A stretch of 64,000 nt of DNA from Ascarosepion bandense (lineage: Eukaryota > Mollusca > Cephalopoda > Sepiida > Sepiidae), in the NCBI GenBank assembly GCA_037127315.1, contig JBBBDQ010000401.1, positions 526,001 to 590,000 on the forward strand, given 5' to 3'. Made by a program: the position numbers and the translations under genes. The notes below the pieces were generated by a model. The model made no database searches and was not told the DNA's origin. It worked only from the letters and a program-made list of their open reading frames with translations. Shown here one piece after another: positions 1-11,727 of the stretch; positions within the stretch are counted from its first letter, which is position 1, and each line of letters begins with the position of its first letter.

Positions 1-634
1 CTAGGTATATTAGATTACATTTATGTGATCATACTCATGTGTCACAATAAGTGCACAAGTCTTCAATTGAACAACACCTATTAGATAATGAGTCATGCTT
101 GTCTTGTTTTTCAACTGACTCATTTTCCATTTTACATGCAGGCAGATCAAAACACCACTTATTAATTTTAGAAGCTTTATGCTTAAAATTAATTCAGCCT
201 GTACTGTGCAAGCAGAAGGAGAATGTTTTAAGATTTTTGCATTTATTCAGAGATACATGAGCTTTATTTTTTCCTTTCTATGCTCCATATAAAAACAGAA
301 CTATATTAGCAAAATCCTTTAACCTTAACTACTTTAGCCAATAGTAGATATGTCTATGTCATGAGCAGATATAAAATAGGAAGGCATTTGTTTTTAATAA
401 CATTTTATATTTTTCCATTGAACATAAATATGTGAATATCTCAAGAATTTGACATAGCAGGATTATTTCAAGTAAAAATTCAGAAACAGCATGACTTGTC
501 TAGCTAACAGTTTTTTGCAGCTTAGTATAATCTAATATTTACTCAACCTGAGTTCATCCAGTACAAATTAAGGGAAAGGAAAAAGTTATACCAATCTTCA
601 AAATGAAAATTGTCTGCCTTTTACTATTTTCTTT

Positions 635-775
635 TCCTTTTAATCATTTCACCCAGGGCAAGGTGGGACGGCCAATAGTATACAGGGGGTTACATTAAGA
701 AAAAAAACTTGGTAGTGGGTATTGAAGAAAGGATTAAAGAGGAATGGGATTCAAGAAGATAGAAAATGGTAACAG
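635..775 (-). repeat. Jockey-type LINE 3'-UTR fragment
   Basis: On the plus strand this begins with a motif like 'atcatttcaccc..gcaaggtg' and continues with 'tattgaagaaaggattaaa..gaatgggattcaagaag'. The same order recurs at 46.91-47.05 kb, immediately 3' of a recognisable Jockey-type reverse transcriptase remnant. It is therefore the reverse-oriented 3' tail of that LINE family. No coding sequence remains. Confidence 0.65.
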
Positions 776-1030
776 CAGACCTTGGAAAACAGCATTCAAT
801 AATATTGCTTTTTTTGATATGGGCATCAATGTTCACAACCACAAAGCAAGCAACACTGAATAATCTTCCAGAAGGAATATTGTTCTTTCTACTTAAGGTC
901 TTTTTTTTTGGTTTGTTTCTTGTTTCTTTCTTTCACTCTTGGTATCATCTTGCTTGAGGTGAAATGATAAGAGAAAAAAAAAGAAAAAAGGAAAAGAGAA
1001 AAAATATTTTTTTTATATCCATGTGCTTAC

Positions 1031-1152
1031 CAGATATAGAATTGTCATCTATAACTCTGTCTGGTTCTTCGTGACCATCCCCCTGTTCTCGTTCTGCTAA
1101 AAGTTGAGCTACTTCTTGGGCCTCCTCGTCGCTTAATATACAGCCAGGAGAA
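1031..1152 (-). CDS. internal protein-coding exon of an unidentified host gene
   Basis: Read on the minus strand, a pyrimidine-rich acceptor (TTAATTTTTCAG) is followed by 122 bp and then a strong donor, GTAAGC. Of the three frames only one is open across the whole exon: one split base, 40 codons, one split base. The other two stop early or within the exon. The peptide is acidic and hydrophilic and contains DEEAQEVAQLLAEREQ followed by a D/E-rich segment; it looks like a charged linker or short helical region of a nuclear or regulatory protein. GC is higher than in the flanks. I do not recognise the gene. The exon enters and leaves mid-codon, so neighbouring exons must exist: the next downstream exon lies left of the window, the upstream one lies somewhere to the right. 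Confidence 0.78.
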
Positions 1153-1345
1153 CTGAAAAATTAAGAACAAAAATTTTCATAATAAAAGAAATCTAAATCC
1201 TGAAGAAGGAACAAAAATTTCCTATATAAATTTTATTTAGAATCTTATTAAACATTACATTTAATGGATAAGTTTGTTTGAGTAAACCTCCCAATTTAAT
1301 AAACTGGAAATGCTTGCCTACCAGCCTGTGCATTTTGCAAATGTA

Positions 1346-1376
<31 letters not shown>

Positions 1377-1798
1377 GCTTTCTTTGAGCAACAATCTCTT
1401 ATGCAAATTTGATTAAAAATGACAGACAAGATGCTATGTTTAAGTTTTTACAATTTTTCATGCAAACATAATTTTTTTTCTTTTCAGAAAATAAATTATA
1501 TAAAAATCATCTAAAATGTTTTATTTTTCCAAGGACTTCCAGCCATTATCAAGGATAAATTTTATTTCACATGTCACTGAATATGAAGTGTTTATGTAAG
1601 TGTGTAGAGTCATGTACATGTTTTATATCCTGAATGCATTAAGCACATTGTTGCCATATTCGTAGTTGATATAAAGTGATAGATTTTTTTTTTATTATTA
1701 ATAATATATTTGAAAAACATAGATGACTATTCAAACATTATTCCACTAAATATAATATTTAAAATAATTGTAAAAAATACATTTTAATCAAAGTAAAA

Positions 1799-1975
1799 CA
1801 GAGAGGTCCTGGGTATGACTAAACTGCAATAGGCAGCAAGGCCTCTGATAGGAGGTTGTGAGGGGCATGGAATAACCTCTTAATTGCTGTTGTTCCCAGG
1901 TCTACCTTGACCAGGAGTGGTAGCACCTGTTAGGGTCCCAGCTATGAGCAAATAGTTAACTCCCAAACTGGGGTC
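1799..1975. repeat. unclassified GC-richer island
   Basis: About 175 bp of balanced composition within very AT-rich sequence, containing 'gaggtcctgggtatgac', 'gcagcaaggcctctgat' and 'ggtctaccttgaccagg'. It has no open frame and no splice signals on either strand. Its sharp edges suggest an inserted repeat fragment of an old element, but I cannot name the family. Confidence 0.35.
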
Positions 1976-2956
1976 AAAATACTATAAAAGTTTAAAAATA
2001 CACTTTTATAGAAATATATACATTTGTTAAAGAAAAAAAATATAACATTTGTTAAGGAAAAAGAAATTACCAGCAATACATTTTTAAATACAAAACTAGA
2101 AGACATTTTCATTTTTTATAAAAAAAAAAAAAAAAAAAAAAAAAATGAAAATAAGATTTTTTACGTCAAAATCTGACTAAATCAACTTTTTCACTATAAC
2201 CGAACATTAAATAAAATAACTTTAAAAACCCTCTTTTTTGGCATTAAATAACCCACAGAGGTTGATATGCCATTTAACAAAAGTAAAAAAAAAAATTAAT
2301 CAGAGCTTTTACCTAACTGTACATTGAGCTGCAGAAACATTCACTAAATTTCAACAAATAAAAAGTTTTTTTATAATAATTCACACTTCAAATTGACAGA
2401 TGTTTTTACTTGGATAAAAATCTAAGTTTCCAGCTACAAGAATTCTAGTCTTTGGGTTTTGACCAAAATTATCTGAGGCTTCTCGGATACAACAAAATTC
2501 TAGGGAGAAAGAATTCTGCTGAAAACACTTTAACCAATATTTTCAATGACATTGGACTTTCCTAAAAACAATTTCAAAAATGAAAACTAACATTTGATTA
2601 TGGCATTTAATTTCATTCATAAAAAATACTTTATAATTTAAGAAACACTACACATTATGTAAATTTATTAATACAGATTTCATATTTATACTTACATATT
2701 AATAAAAAGAAAATTTCATTCATCCTATAATTATTTAATATACTGATTTGCACAAGTAACATTGTTGCTATTGTAATAAATGTATTGCAAACAAAATTAA
2801 AATGTAATGATAATTATGAGGAAGTAATTAAAACCTCATTTGAAAAACACTACTTTTAGGGATAAAAAAATGTTAAAATTATTAAAAACTTTTTAATTCT
2901 TTATTTCACCAGTTAAATATATATACTATCCATTTAACCATTTGGATAATGATTTT

Positions 2957-3261
2957 TGGCAGACCCAAAGCAGACTACCACCACATTTAATTTCATTGTT
3001 TTTCTTTTTTTTTTTAAACTTTTTTCAGTACAGTCCTATTGATTACCCCCTTAGCTTTACGATTGACAAAAAAAAAAATTTGAAAAATTTCAATACTTAA
3101 ACATTTTTTGGTGAGGATCAGTTTCTCATACAACATTATAGTAAATCGAGCCTCCATTTTGAAACCAGTCGCTGGTACAACATTTGTTTAAATATTGTAA
3201 TTTTTCAAAATTTTTTTTTGATAATCGAAAAGTTTAAGTAACAATCAATAGAACTGCGCTG

Positions 3262-3293
<32 letters not shown>

Positions 3294-3579
3294 AAGAAAG
3301 AAAGAAAAAAAACAACAAAATTAACATATTAACATAAACAAAGCGACCTCAACGCGAGTGAATTGAAAATGGAGGATCGATTTACTTTAACGTCGTATGA
3401 GAAACTGACCCCCAGCCCCACAAACTTGTTTAAATATTGTCATTTTTCAAACTTTTTTTTTTTTTGATAATCGCGAAGTTTAAGTAGCAATCGATAGAAC
3501 TGGGCTAAAAAAAAAAAATAAAATAAAATAAATATATTAACGATATTAAACGCGGTGGTAGTCTGCTTCAGGTCCATCT
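2957..3579. mobile_element. non-autonomous foldback DNA element with terminal inverted repeats
   Basis: The ends are inverted copies of one another: 'agcagactaccaccacattt' near 2969 and its complement 'ggtggtagtctgctt' near 3555. Inside are nested inverted copies of a second module: 'gtttctcatacaacattata' at 3120 against 'gtcgtatgagaaac' at 3392, plus a repeated 'tgtttaaatattgt' block followed by 'gataatcg..aagtttaag'. Both flanks read GATTTT (2951-2956 and 3580-3585), a possible 6-bp target-site duplication. There is no coding capacity. It is best described as a MITE-like foldback element of unknown superfamily. Confidence 0.7.
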
Positions 3580-3875
3580 GATTTTCATTATTGAAAGTGC
3601 TGAACTAATAGTATGCTTACTTAACTGGTGGAATAGAAAATTTCTAATAATTTTAACACTTTTGGGGGGGTTGAAAAAGTATATTTCTAGATTTCTTGTG
3701 TGCTCTGAGAAATGCTAGAAATTTTAAGTTTAGGAAAATGAAAATGCAAAATCATTTTTTCTTTTCAAATGGAATTAAAAAACAAAATAGAGTGAAATTA
3801 TATAAAATAAGAGAACAGAAAATATTAGAAAAAGTAAAAGTAAATGTTATTTATTAAACTTAGTCACAAATATAT

Positions 3876-3962
3876 GGCACCCAATGAGAATCAAACTCAT
3901 TGTACACAGTAGTAAGAGTTCAGCTGACTAGCTCAGTAACCATTACTCCATGCTGAGGCACC
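3876..3962 (-). repeat. tRNA-like sequence, probable decayed SINE head
   Basis: The minus strand reads like a tRNA-derived promoter: 'gcatggagtaatggtta' resembles an A box/D-arm, and 'gagtttgattctc' resembles a B box/T-arm. Acceptor and anticodon stems do not pair convincingly, so this is not a functional tRNA gene. The likeliest origin is the head of an old SINE. Confidence 0.4.
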
Positions 3963-4040
3963 AGCTCACAGCATATGTGACAGCTGGAATTAATAGAGAA
4001 AATTGCTACAAGTTCAAACAGCTGGGTAGGGAGTTGGGTA

Positions 4041-5714
4041 CTGTGCTATAAAAGAAATTCTTTCACATTTTTTTTTCCTTTAAAGAAAAACATTTTTTTT
4101 TAATTCTGCTTTCATAGAGAAAAAAAAGCCAACGAAGACAAAGTAGCAATATTTTCATGCAAGTACCAAAATCATGTCATTAATGACTTGAGATTTTTAA
4201 CTATCTTACTTGACTAATTAACATTTATAAGTTTTAACTAGGATTTCCAAAAAAGAAAAGAAAATGTAATTATTCAACAGCAAGCATTACTGCCAAAAGA
4301 GAACAGGTTTTATTAGAATTCAGATCACCTATAATAAGAGAGAAGAAAAAAAAATCCAAAGTTAAAATTCTAAAGAATGGAATTATGAAAATTAGAAGCC
4401 GGAATTATAAATTGTAGAGACAAAATAAATTGTCTTGAATTATAAAAAAAAAAAAAAAACCCAATACTTACGAAAAGTGGATGATTGAATATATACATAA
4501 GGCAATGTCAAAATTTGGAACAACACAAAGAATGTAACTTAACACTTGAAACAAATATGGAAGCACATTTTGAAGACGGAAGTAACAATTCAAAGACAAC
4601 ATCAGTTTTTATTATTCAATATTTTAACACAAGCTACAACAACTTAGATTTCATTTCACTAAGAAATGCAATTTAAAGTTTGATTGCAACATCTAACATT
4701 TAACTACAAGTGAGTAAATATGTAAAATAATAACTCAAAATAAAGAAGACATTGTGGAAAAAATTACATGAAAAACAACAAAATATTTTCCATTGTGTTT
4801 AATCAGAAACTACACAAAACATTTAACCAGAAAAGAGGAGTTACTAAATTTTGTGAAAAATCTATTTTAAAACAAAAATATTCAAAATATTTTAGATTTT
4901 ATGTTAAAACTTGAATTGGACTGACACAGAATGAAGTGCAGAGAGAGGACATATTTGGTAATCAATATTTTAAAAAAAGATATTTCGTTCAGGGTTTTTT
5001 TTTTTGTAAATTAAACATTGTTCCTTGAAAACAATATAAATTTGTGTTTTTCATTTAGCTTCTTTTTTTTTTTTAATTTTTCTTACTTTCAGTTGTGATC
5101 GCCATTATGCAAAAACATTCCAGTGAAGTTGATCTATGTTATATGAAGATATGGGAAAAATTTATCAAAAGATGTCTTATTTCAGTCATTATGTGGAATA
5201 ACAGATGAAAAATCAAAAATACAGACACAATCCATCTTTTGAAACCAAAGACAGGTTTGGGCCCATTTATTGATATTGAGAAAGACAATGAAAAATAGCA
5301 CAGAAAAATAGAGATGAATTTTAGAACTTTTTTTTTTCTTGTCAACCAAATTCTCATACAAGATGCTATCATTAATTCTTTTGCCTGACTAAAGTATTAA
5401 CTGAATTTTGATCTGAAATTTCCACCACATAATATTCAATCTGTGTGATAAATGGGTTATGATTAAAAAAAATCTGTGTCAAATTCAGCTTTCTTTTTGT
5501 CATTACAGATTTATTTACGTATATATGCTTTGGCATTTTAGACCAATATTCAAGTTACGATATCAACGTTTTCTCAAGAAAAGCTTGCAGCATTGCTACT
5601 CTTAACAGATCTTATATACTCTCAATATTAATCTTATCACCCCTACATATCAAACTTCTTAAGTCTTATTACGAATATTGAATAAAGTACTAGAATATTT
5701 GATACTTAGAAGTA

Positions 5715-5715
<1 letters not shown>
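4041..5715. other. AT-rich sequence without recognised gene
   Basis: About 1.7 kb of AT-rich sequence with A- and T-runs. Short open frames are shadow-like. One minus-strand donor-like site (GTAAGTATTGG, near 4470) follows a stretch open for about 46 codons, but no clear acceptor supports an exon. No repeat family was recognised. Confidence 0.4.

Positions 5716-5753
<38 letters not shown>
5716..5753. repeat. (TA)n microsatellite
   Basis: Uninterrupted alternating TA of about 38 bp. Confidence 0.95.
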
Positions 5754-5756
<3 letters not shown>

Positions 5757-5859
5757 AGGATCTCAAATAACTTCTGATTTTTCATGAAAAGTAATGTTTT
5801 ATTTATAAAAATTAGTAAGAAACATGTCACTGAAACTATCATCCATTGCTAAGCCACCA

Positions 5860-6870
5860 CTTTTCCCCATCTTTCTAGCAATATTTGAATTCAACATCAA
5901 AAAAAAATGACGTCTTTTGAGGCTAACCACAAGTTGACCCATATTTTGGCATCTTCATAAGAATGAAAGCACTGCTCAACCAGGCCATGTGCCATCAATC
6001 AGAACAAGTGGCAATTGGATGAGGTGAATATGACACTTCTCATTTAAGTGTTTCCAAGTAGGTTTTCACCCATTTTGCAACAGGTGGCCTAGTTTGACAT
6101 ACTGCAAAATCACCATGTTTCTGCTTATATAGCGACTGTATTTTCCTCCAATGCTCAGCTCAAACATATAAATTTTAGTCAATAGCAAGCTCCTGTGATG
6201 GTTTTAGTCAGTTTGAGCAGCTCATAATAAACTACACCCAGCTGATCCCACCAAATGCAGAGCAGAAGCTTTGAACCATGGATATTCAACTTTGCCAGTG
6301 TTGATGCATGGCCAGGCTTACCCCATGATCTTCTACGATTAGAGTTATCATAGAGTATCTACTTTTCATCACTCAACATGATACAATGCAAAAAAAAAAC
6401 AAAAAAAAAAAACACTTTCCTTTTCTGTTTTGAAGCAGCTGTTTACACATAAGACAGCATTCAACAACTCTTGGCTTCAACATGTATGCACCAAATGTCC
6501 ACACTTTTGAATCGTTCCTAATGCTTTCAAATGTTTCAAAATTGTTGTGTGATCAACTCCTAATGATTCTGCAAGTTCGGCTTGTGCCTGACATGAGTCT
6601 TCATGAAGTAATGCCCCCAATTCTTCGTCTTCAAACCTTTTCAGTGTGCCAAAGTGTTATGTTCAGCATCAAAATAATTATTTTCGAAAGCATCTAAACC
6701 AATCTCTGCATGTTGCTTCCAACAGAGCATGGTTGCCACAAGTCTCAACAAGAATTCTATGTGCTTCAGCTGCAGATTTTTGTTAAACTAGTGCAGTAAG
6801 ATTCCCAGCAAATACACTTTCTTTGGCATGAAATCTGACATGTTTAACACTATGAAAAACGAAGCTGTTT
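5860..6870 (-). pseudogene. fossil mariner transposase (cecropia/irritans-like)
   Basis: Read on the minus strand, the region retains the order of a mariner transposase. The N-terminal helix-turn-helix part (with 'FENNYFDAEH' and 'HRKGLKTKNWGHY') starts near 6860. Further on are the first catalytic-block motif 'SDEK*ILYDN' (the expected W is a stop), then 'KPGH..TLAKLNIHGSKLLLC' and 'WWDQLGVVYYELLK'. Several stops and frameshifts make it non-functional. The length (about 1 kb) matches a full mariner coding region that has decayed in place. I did not identify both terminal repeats. Confidence 0.85.
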
Positions 6871-7051
6871 ACACTTTGGTAAAATGACATGCACTGAATT
6901 TCAAACTTGCTTATAGTACTTATTTATAAATGTGTTGCCATCTGGGAACATCTTCTGATGGAAAACAGCAAGAACTTATTCAAGGTATTCAGTAAGATAT
7001 AATATATATATATCTTTAATACCAATCAAAAAGCTTGAAGCAAAATGAAAA

Positions 7052-7841
7052 TACAGGATGTGATTGGTAAATTATCGCCATTTTAAATTTTTAATTTCAG
7101 ACGTGCGGGTTGTTCATTTTTGCTGATTGTAAAGGAGAGTCAGACAGTGTGAGAAAAGGAGTACCATGACGCAATTCACTCTACTAGAAATTTAGTATGT
7201 GGTACTGCTTGGCATTCATGTTGAAAGCTCCATTACAAATACTTTCACATGTTTGGGTGTAAATCTGAGGACAGTGCAGAGGATAAGGAAATAGCTGAAT
7301 GAGTCTAATGGTGATTACAAAGGTGTTTGGAGTGATCACCAATGATGATGTTATGCCTCCATTCATCTTTCCACAGTGCCTTGAGGAGGTAGTGCTGCCC
7401 TGGGTCAAGATGGTCACTACTGGAAAATCCTATATCTGGCAACAGGACAGCACCATGCCACACAAGCAGGAGAACCCAGTCATGGCTATCAGAAAATTTC
7501 TGCAACCACATCACCCATTACATAGGGTCACCTGACTCCCCAGAATGCAGCCTCCTTGATGTGTTGGATGCAGTTAAGCAAGGGAACAACAAAATTCCTT
7601 GTAACACCGAAGAACTAAAGGCAAGGTTTATAACAGTATTCACTAACTTAAACGAGGAGGCCATCCAAAAAAGTTGCAGGAGATTCCAAAGCTGAAGCCA
7701 GTGGTGATTTTATTGAATAAATTTACTCTTTAGTATTTCAAGATATTTTTGTGTAATTTTGGTAAATATATCTGTTAAACTGAGATGACTTATTTTCATT
7801 TTTGTGTCATTTATTCAACAATTTGTCCATTGCACCCTGTA
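7052..7841 (+). mobile_element. internally deleted mariner-type element, copy 1
   Basis: Inverted ends: 'tacaggatgtgattggtaaa' at 7052 and '..tttgtccattgcaccctgta' ending at 7841. The interior keeps scattered transposase pieces: 'SNGDYKG', then 'VFGVITNDDVMPPFIFPQ', 'LEEVVLPWVK', 'WQQDS' (second catalytic block) and an 'NTEELKAR' C-terminal part. Compared with the full-length family, 'NGDYKG' is joined directly to 'VFGV', so the section containing the first catalytic Asp is missing. A second deletion joins 'FIFPQ' to 'CLEE'. About 790 bp; non-autonomous. Related copies lie at 17.4 kb and 57.8 kb. Confidence 0.85.
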
Positions 7842-8249
7842 CAAGTCTTTGAATAATGCAAAATAACCTTTCATTTTTGACAAGTTTTTTCACTCAGTGT
7901 CTGTATAATTTATGTTAAAACATTAAGTGCCCTGTTTCTCTAAGAGAATTTTCAGTCAATTTAAAAAATAATTGAAACAATTGCAATTATAAATAGAATG
8001 CACAAGCCAAAAATTCAAGTTATAGCATCCATAACAAAATCTAAACTTTTCCCACAAATATTCTTATTAGCTCTCACCAGTTAAACTACCTCAAAATGCA
8101 GTTGAATTATTTTACAAGGAGTAACTTTTCCAGATTGAAATATTGTTCCAATTACACTAAAAAAAGCAGACCTGTTTTTGAATAAAAAAAGAGTAGATTT
8201 TAGGAATTTGTATAATAAATAAAACTGACATTCAATGTTTTAATTCCAG

Positions 8250-9135
8250 TAAAATCCAAATTAGAAATGCTAACCCCTCCCCAAAAAAAATTTTATGCAC
8301 ATTCAGGATTGAGACTTGATACAGCCTTATTTGCTTACTTCTCAGTCCTTTCATTACTTAACACATTTATAGAATTTGCAGCATTAAAAGATATAAAGCC
8401 TTTCCCACCTTCCATCAGTATGAATGACACTAATCTCCTAGAAAGCAACATACTGCACCTCCTTAGACTTACTCTCTCAACCAACCTCAAGTGGAATGAC
8501 TACGTTGAATCAATAGCTACATCTACTGCTAAGAAGGTTGGGTCACAGTGTCAGGCCAGGAAGTTTTTTTTTCATCAGAATCCATTTTGCACATTTATAA
8601 ATCTACCATTCACCTGTGCCTTGAGTACTGTTGCCATATCTGGTCAGGTACTTCTGCTATTTATCTTGAGGTTCTCAACAAAATTCAAATGTAACTGATT
8701 CTGATTTAACAGCTCAACTTTAATCACTTTCTTATCGATATGTGGCTTCCCTTTGTCTTTTCTACAAATATTGTCATGGCTTCTGCTCTGACAAGCTTCT
8801 TTCCATAGTGCCCTGACAAGATGAATTTACTTATGCTACTAATTTGGCATCTAGGTCCTACTCTTTTACTGTCAAAATAGGTAAATGTAACCGCCACTTT
8901 TACTCTATCAGTTTCTTTTCTCGCACTTCCCACCTATGGATCTCCCCCCTTCCATATACTTGCCTCCCTAATAGCTACAATCTCCAAAAGTTTAAATACA
9001 ACATCAATTGCTATCTATCTCCCTGAATCCTATCCACCTCTTATCATTTCTTAGACATCCCCTGTACCCAGTTTTTTTCTCTCACTGTAATCCCCAGAAC
9101 ACCAGTGGTGGTTCTGCCTTGCTGGGGGTGAAATG
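8250..9135 (+). pseudogene. Jockey-type LINE, C-terminal ORF2 remnant and 3' end
   Basis: Translation gives 'LTLSTNLKWNDYVESIA', 'KKVGSQCQARKFF', 'CALSTVAISG', 'RSYSFTVKIGKCNRHFYSIS' and 'PNSYNLQKFKYNINCYLS'. This order is typical of the region after the reverse transcriptase in Jockey/CR1-like non-LTR elements. Frameshifts separate the blocks. The 3' UTR ends with 'gccttgctgggggtgaaatg' and an A-rich tail. It is 5' truncated, as is usual for target-primed retrotransposition. Opposite- and same-strand relatives occur throughout the window. Confidence 0.85.
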
Positions 9136-9146
9136 ATTATAAAAAA

Positions 9147-9531
9147 TTAGCAGTATAGCCCGGAATTGCTTGGGTGTAATGAAAGCTTTAAAACTAATCC
9201 ATGGTACTGGAGCTCAGACATTTTGGACATTGGCACGAAAAACTAAAAAACAAAAGTTGTTTCCAGTTAAAGCGAAACCATAGACTGAAAGAAAAGTGAA
9301 TGGATGTAAGTCAAATTTTGATTTCCTGGTATCGATATCAAATAAGTTTTTTTCATTGTAAACTGAATTTTGAAGGCTAAATAAGTTCTGAGAAAATGGT
9401 ATCATGGCTGAGACTAAGAACTACAATTATACCTACTTAGAGCCAAACCCGAAGCAAAAACTAAAATAAAAGGGCTGAAAAAAAAAAAAAAAAAAAATAC
9501 AGACATACAGACACACACACAAATATTTTAC

Positions 9532-9574
<43 letters not shown>

Positions 9575-9775
9575 AATAAATAATCGATTTTCTGCACTAT
9601 TGTAAGAACTGCAACCTTGAGACTTATGAATATTGTTTCTTATGTCAGTCTATGAGTGCATCAAATTTGATTCAAATCAGACCACTCCTATAACCAATTT
9701 TTTCGATTATTAATTTTCTATATAGGTAACGGACGCACAGAGACAAAGTTCCATTTATAAATAAGTTTAGATAAA
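9147..9775 (+). repeat. interspersed repeat starting 'agcagtatagcccgg', with simple-repeat tail
   Basis: The start 'ttagcagtatagcccggaat' is shared with 40.09 kb ('tagctgtatagcccggtg'). The body ends in a poly-A run, 'acatacagacacacacac' and then (TA)n at 9535-9567. A further related-looking stretch continues to about 9775. There is no open frame. It behaves like a non-coding, non-autonomous retroelement tail, but I cannot place it in a named family. Confidence 0.5.
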
Positions 9776-10206
9776 TTAAAAAAATAATACAAATGACTAC
9801 AGTTTTTTTTATATCTTATATTTATATATTCTAATATTTCTTAAGCTTATTTTTTTTTAAGTTGCCAACTGTAAAAACAAAAGCAATACAAACAATTATG
9901 CAGGATGAAATAACACACGACATAAGAATTTTTTTTATTAATCTGAGATTTTTATCACTTTAGTGGTTAGTTGTATTTTAGTAGAGTTTTTATTAAACAG
10001 TATATTTACTTATTTTCATCTACTATCATGAGTGTTCAAGAAATCTTATTAAAAGAAAAATTTATGCTTTCTGTCAGGACTTGCTTGCATCTTTTCAAAT
10101 AAGATTTCTCAAACATTCAGGGCAGAAAATAAAAATAAATATACTATTTAATAAATCAGAGCATCTACACAAATATGAGTATACACTAAAAATAACATTT
10201 AAAGTG

Positions 10207-10249
<43 letters not shown>
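10207..10249. repeat. (TA)n microsatellite
   Basis: About 43 bp of alternating TA directly left of a foldback element. A matching (AT)n tract borders its other side at 10638-10684. Confidence 0.95.
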
Positions 10250-10250
<1 letters not shown>

Positions 10251-10295
10251 AAAAACAAAGATTTGAACCCACAGAATAAATTAATAACTTTAAAT

Positions 10296-10635
10296 AAGAT
10301 AGACGTCATAATTATCCCAACCTGAGGAACCTTTCGGCCAACACTCTTCAAGGGCTTACGTTGGCTTTATTACAAATGGTTAATAAAGGACAAAAACAAA
10401 GGATTACTTACAAAACAGGGGGCCAGATGGAATCTGTTTAAAAATAAACTTTAATCAGCAAATATTAAAACATAAGGGTGGTGTAAACATAACAATTCCA
10501 CAAGAATTCCCCCAGTTTTGTAAGTAATCCTTTGTTTTTTTCCTTTATTAACCATTTGTAATAAAGTCAATGTAAGCCCTTGAAGAGTGTTGGCCGAAAG
10601 GTTCCTCAGGTTGGGATAATTATAATGACATCTAT

Positions 10636-10638
<3 letters not shown>
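10296..10638. mobile_element. large foldback (inverted repeat) element
   Basis: Left arm 10296-10421 and right arm 10509-10638 are near-complementary for about 125 bp, separated by an 87-bp loop. Both arms carry 'cctgaggaacctttcggcc' or its complement and 'acaaatggttaataaagg' or its complement; only a few mismatches were seen by eye. It is non-coding. AT microsatellites flank both sides (10207-10249, 10638-10684). It is either two head-to-head insertions of one short repeat or a true foldback transposon. Confidence 0.8.
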
Positions 10639-10688
<50 letters not shown>

Positions 10689-10719
10689 AATAAAATGCCA
10701 CAAGGATCTGTGGGGTTAC

Positions 10720-10955
10720 TGAGAATGAAAGGGAATAAGACTTTAGTGAAAATAAATATTAAAACAGAATTTAGGAGTACAGAAGATAGCAATTGACATA
10801 CCATTTAAATTTTTGAAGATTATAGATGTCAGGGAAGCAAGAAATTGAAAGGAAGTTGCACAGGCGAGAAGTGCAAAAAAAGAAACTAGTAGAATATGAG
10901 ATACAGTTGCATCTATGTATTTCCGCAGTAAAGACCTAGTTGCCAATCTATAGGA
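10720..10955 (-). pseudogene. Jockey-type LINE 3' fragment
   Basis: The minus-strand translation gives an 'MATRSLLRKY' block followed by 'LLACATSFQFLASLTSI' and 'FKNLNG', the same C-terminal module as at 8.25-9.14 kb but in the other orientation. It is truncated on both sides. Confidence 0.7.
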
Positions 10956-10994
10956 TGTTTATTGTATAAATATAGAAGATGTAACAAAACAGTC

Positions 10995-11250
10995 AAAAGT
11001 AACTGCCACTTCTACTCTGTTAGTTTCTTTTCTTGCACTTCCTGCCTATGGAGCTCCCTTCTGTATACTTACTTCCCTGATAGCTACAATCTATAAAAGT
11101 TTAAATACAATGTCAACTGCTATCTTCTATCTACCTAAATCTGATCCACCTACTATGCTTTCTTTGACATCCCCTGTTCCCTATTTCTCTCTCTCTCTCT
11201 GAGTGTAATCAGTAGCATTCCTGCTTTGCTTGGAGTGAAATTATTATTAA
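10995..11250 (+). pseudogene. Jockey-type LINE 3' fragment with tail
   Basis: Contains 'taactgccacttctactctg', 'tgatagctacaatctataaa' and 'ttgcttggagtgaaattatt' followed by poly-A. These are the C-terminal coding and 3'-UTR signatures of the 8.25-kb copy. It lies head-to-head with the minus-strand copy at 10720-10955. Confidence 0.7.
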
Positions 11251-11263
11251 AAAAAAATATGCT

Positions 11264-11727
11264 GACTTGTGATTCTACTGAGGATTGAACTCACCATCCT
11301 TGGTTAACAAATTTATGAAGCTATTAGACTTCTATTCTTCTGCATAATGAATGTGTTATAATTAGTGGAGGCTCTTGATTTACATACCGCAAGGACCATA
11401 GTATTAGATATTTCAAAGGCCTTCAACAAGGTGTGGTACAAAGGTTTTGCTACACAAGCTCTCCAGCTATGAAATCACTGGATGAGTTTTCTCTATTATA
11501 AAATCCTTCTGAACAGGTAGATCTCTAAAAGTAATTATTAACAGCCAAACTTCAAAGGCCCTGACAATCAATGCAGTCATTGCCCAGGGTTCACTTCTTG
11601 GACTAACCCTCTTTCTGATCTGTATAAATGATCTACCAAAGAATATACTCCAATCATTTGTTAAGCCAATAATACAAAAACAGGCGCACCTCCAAAAGCC
11701 TTGACAATCAGAGACTGAAGAGAGTCA
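11264..11727 (+). pseudogene. Jockey-type reverse transcriptase fragment
   Basis: Translates to 'LDISKAFNKVW' followed by blocks resembling 'VINSQTSKALTINAVIAQGS' and a 'LICINDLPKN' remnant with frameshifts. These are RT-domain blocks upstream of the YADD motif. Its first about 180 bp (11264-11446) are duplicated at 11933-12106, with the same tRNA-like 'ggattgaactcaccatcctt' start. Confidence 0.75.

Noticed and set aside
2271..2345. 16-bp micro-exon between an AG and GTAAAA on the minus strand
   Set aside because: Signals are weak and expected by chance in AT-rich sequence.
5139..5372. 77-codon minus-strand hydrophobic ORF
   Set aside because: AT-rich, Phe/Ile/Leu-biased frame typical of random translation. 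No family resemblance.
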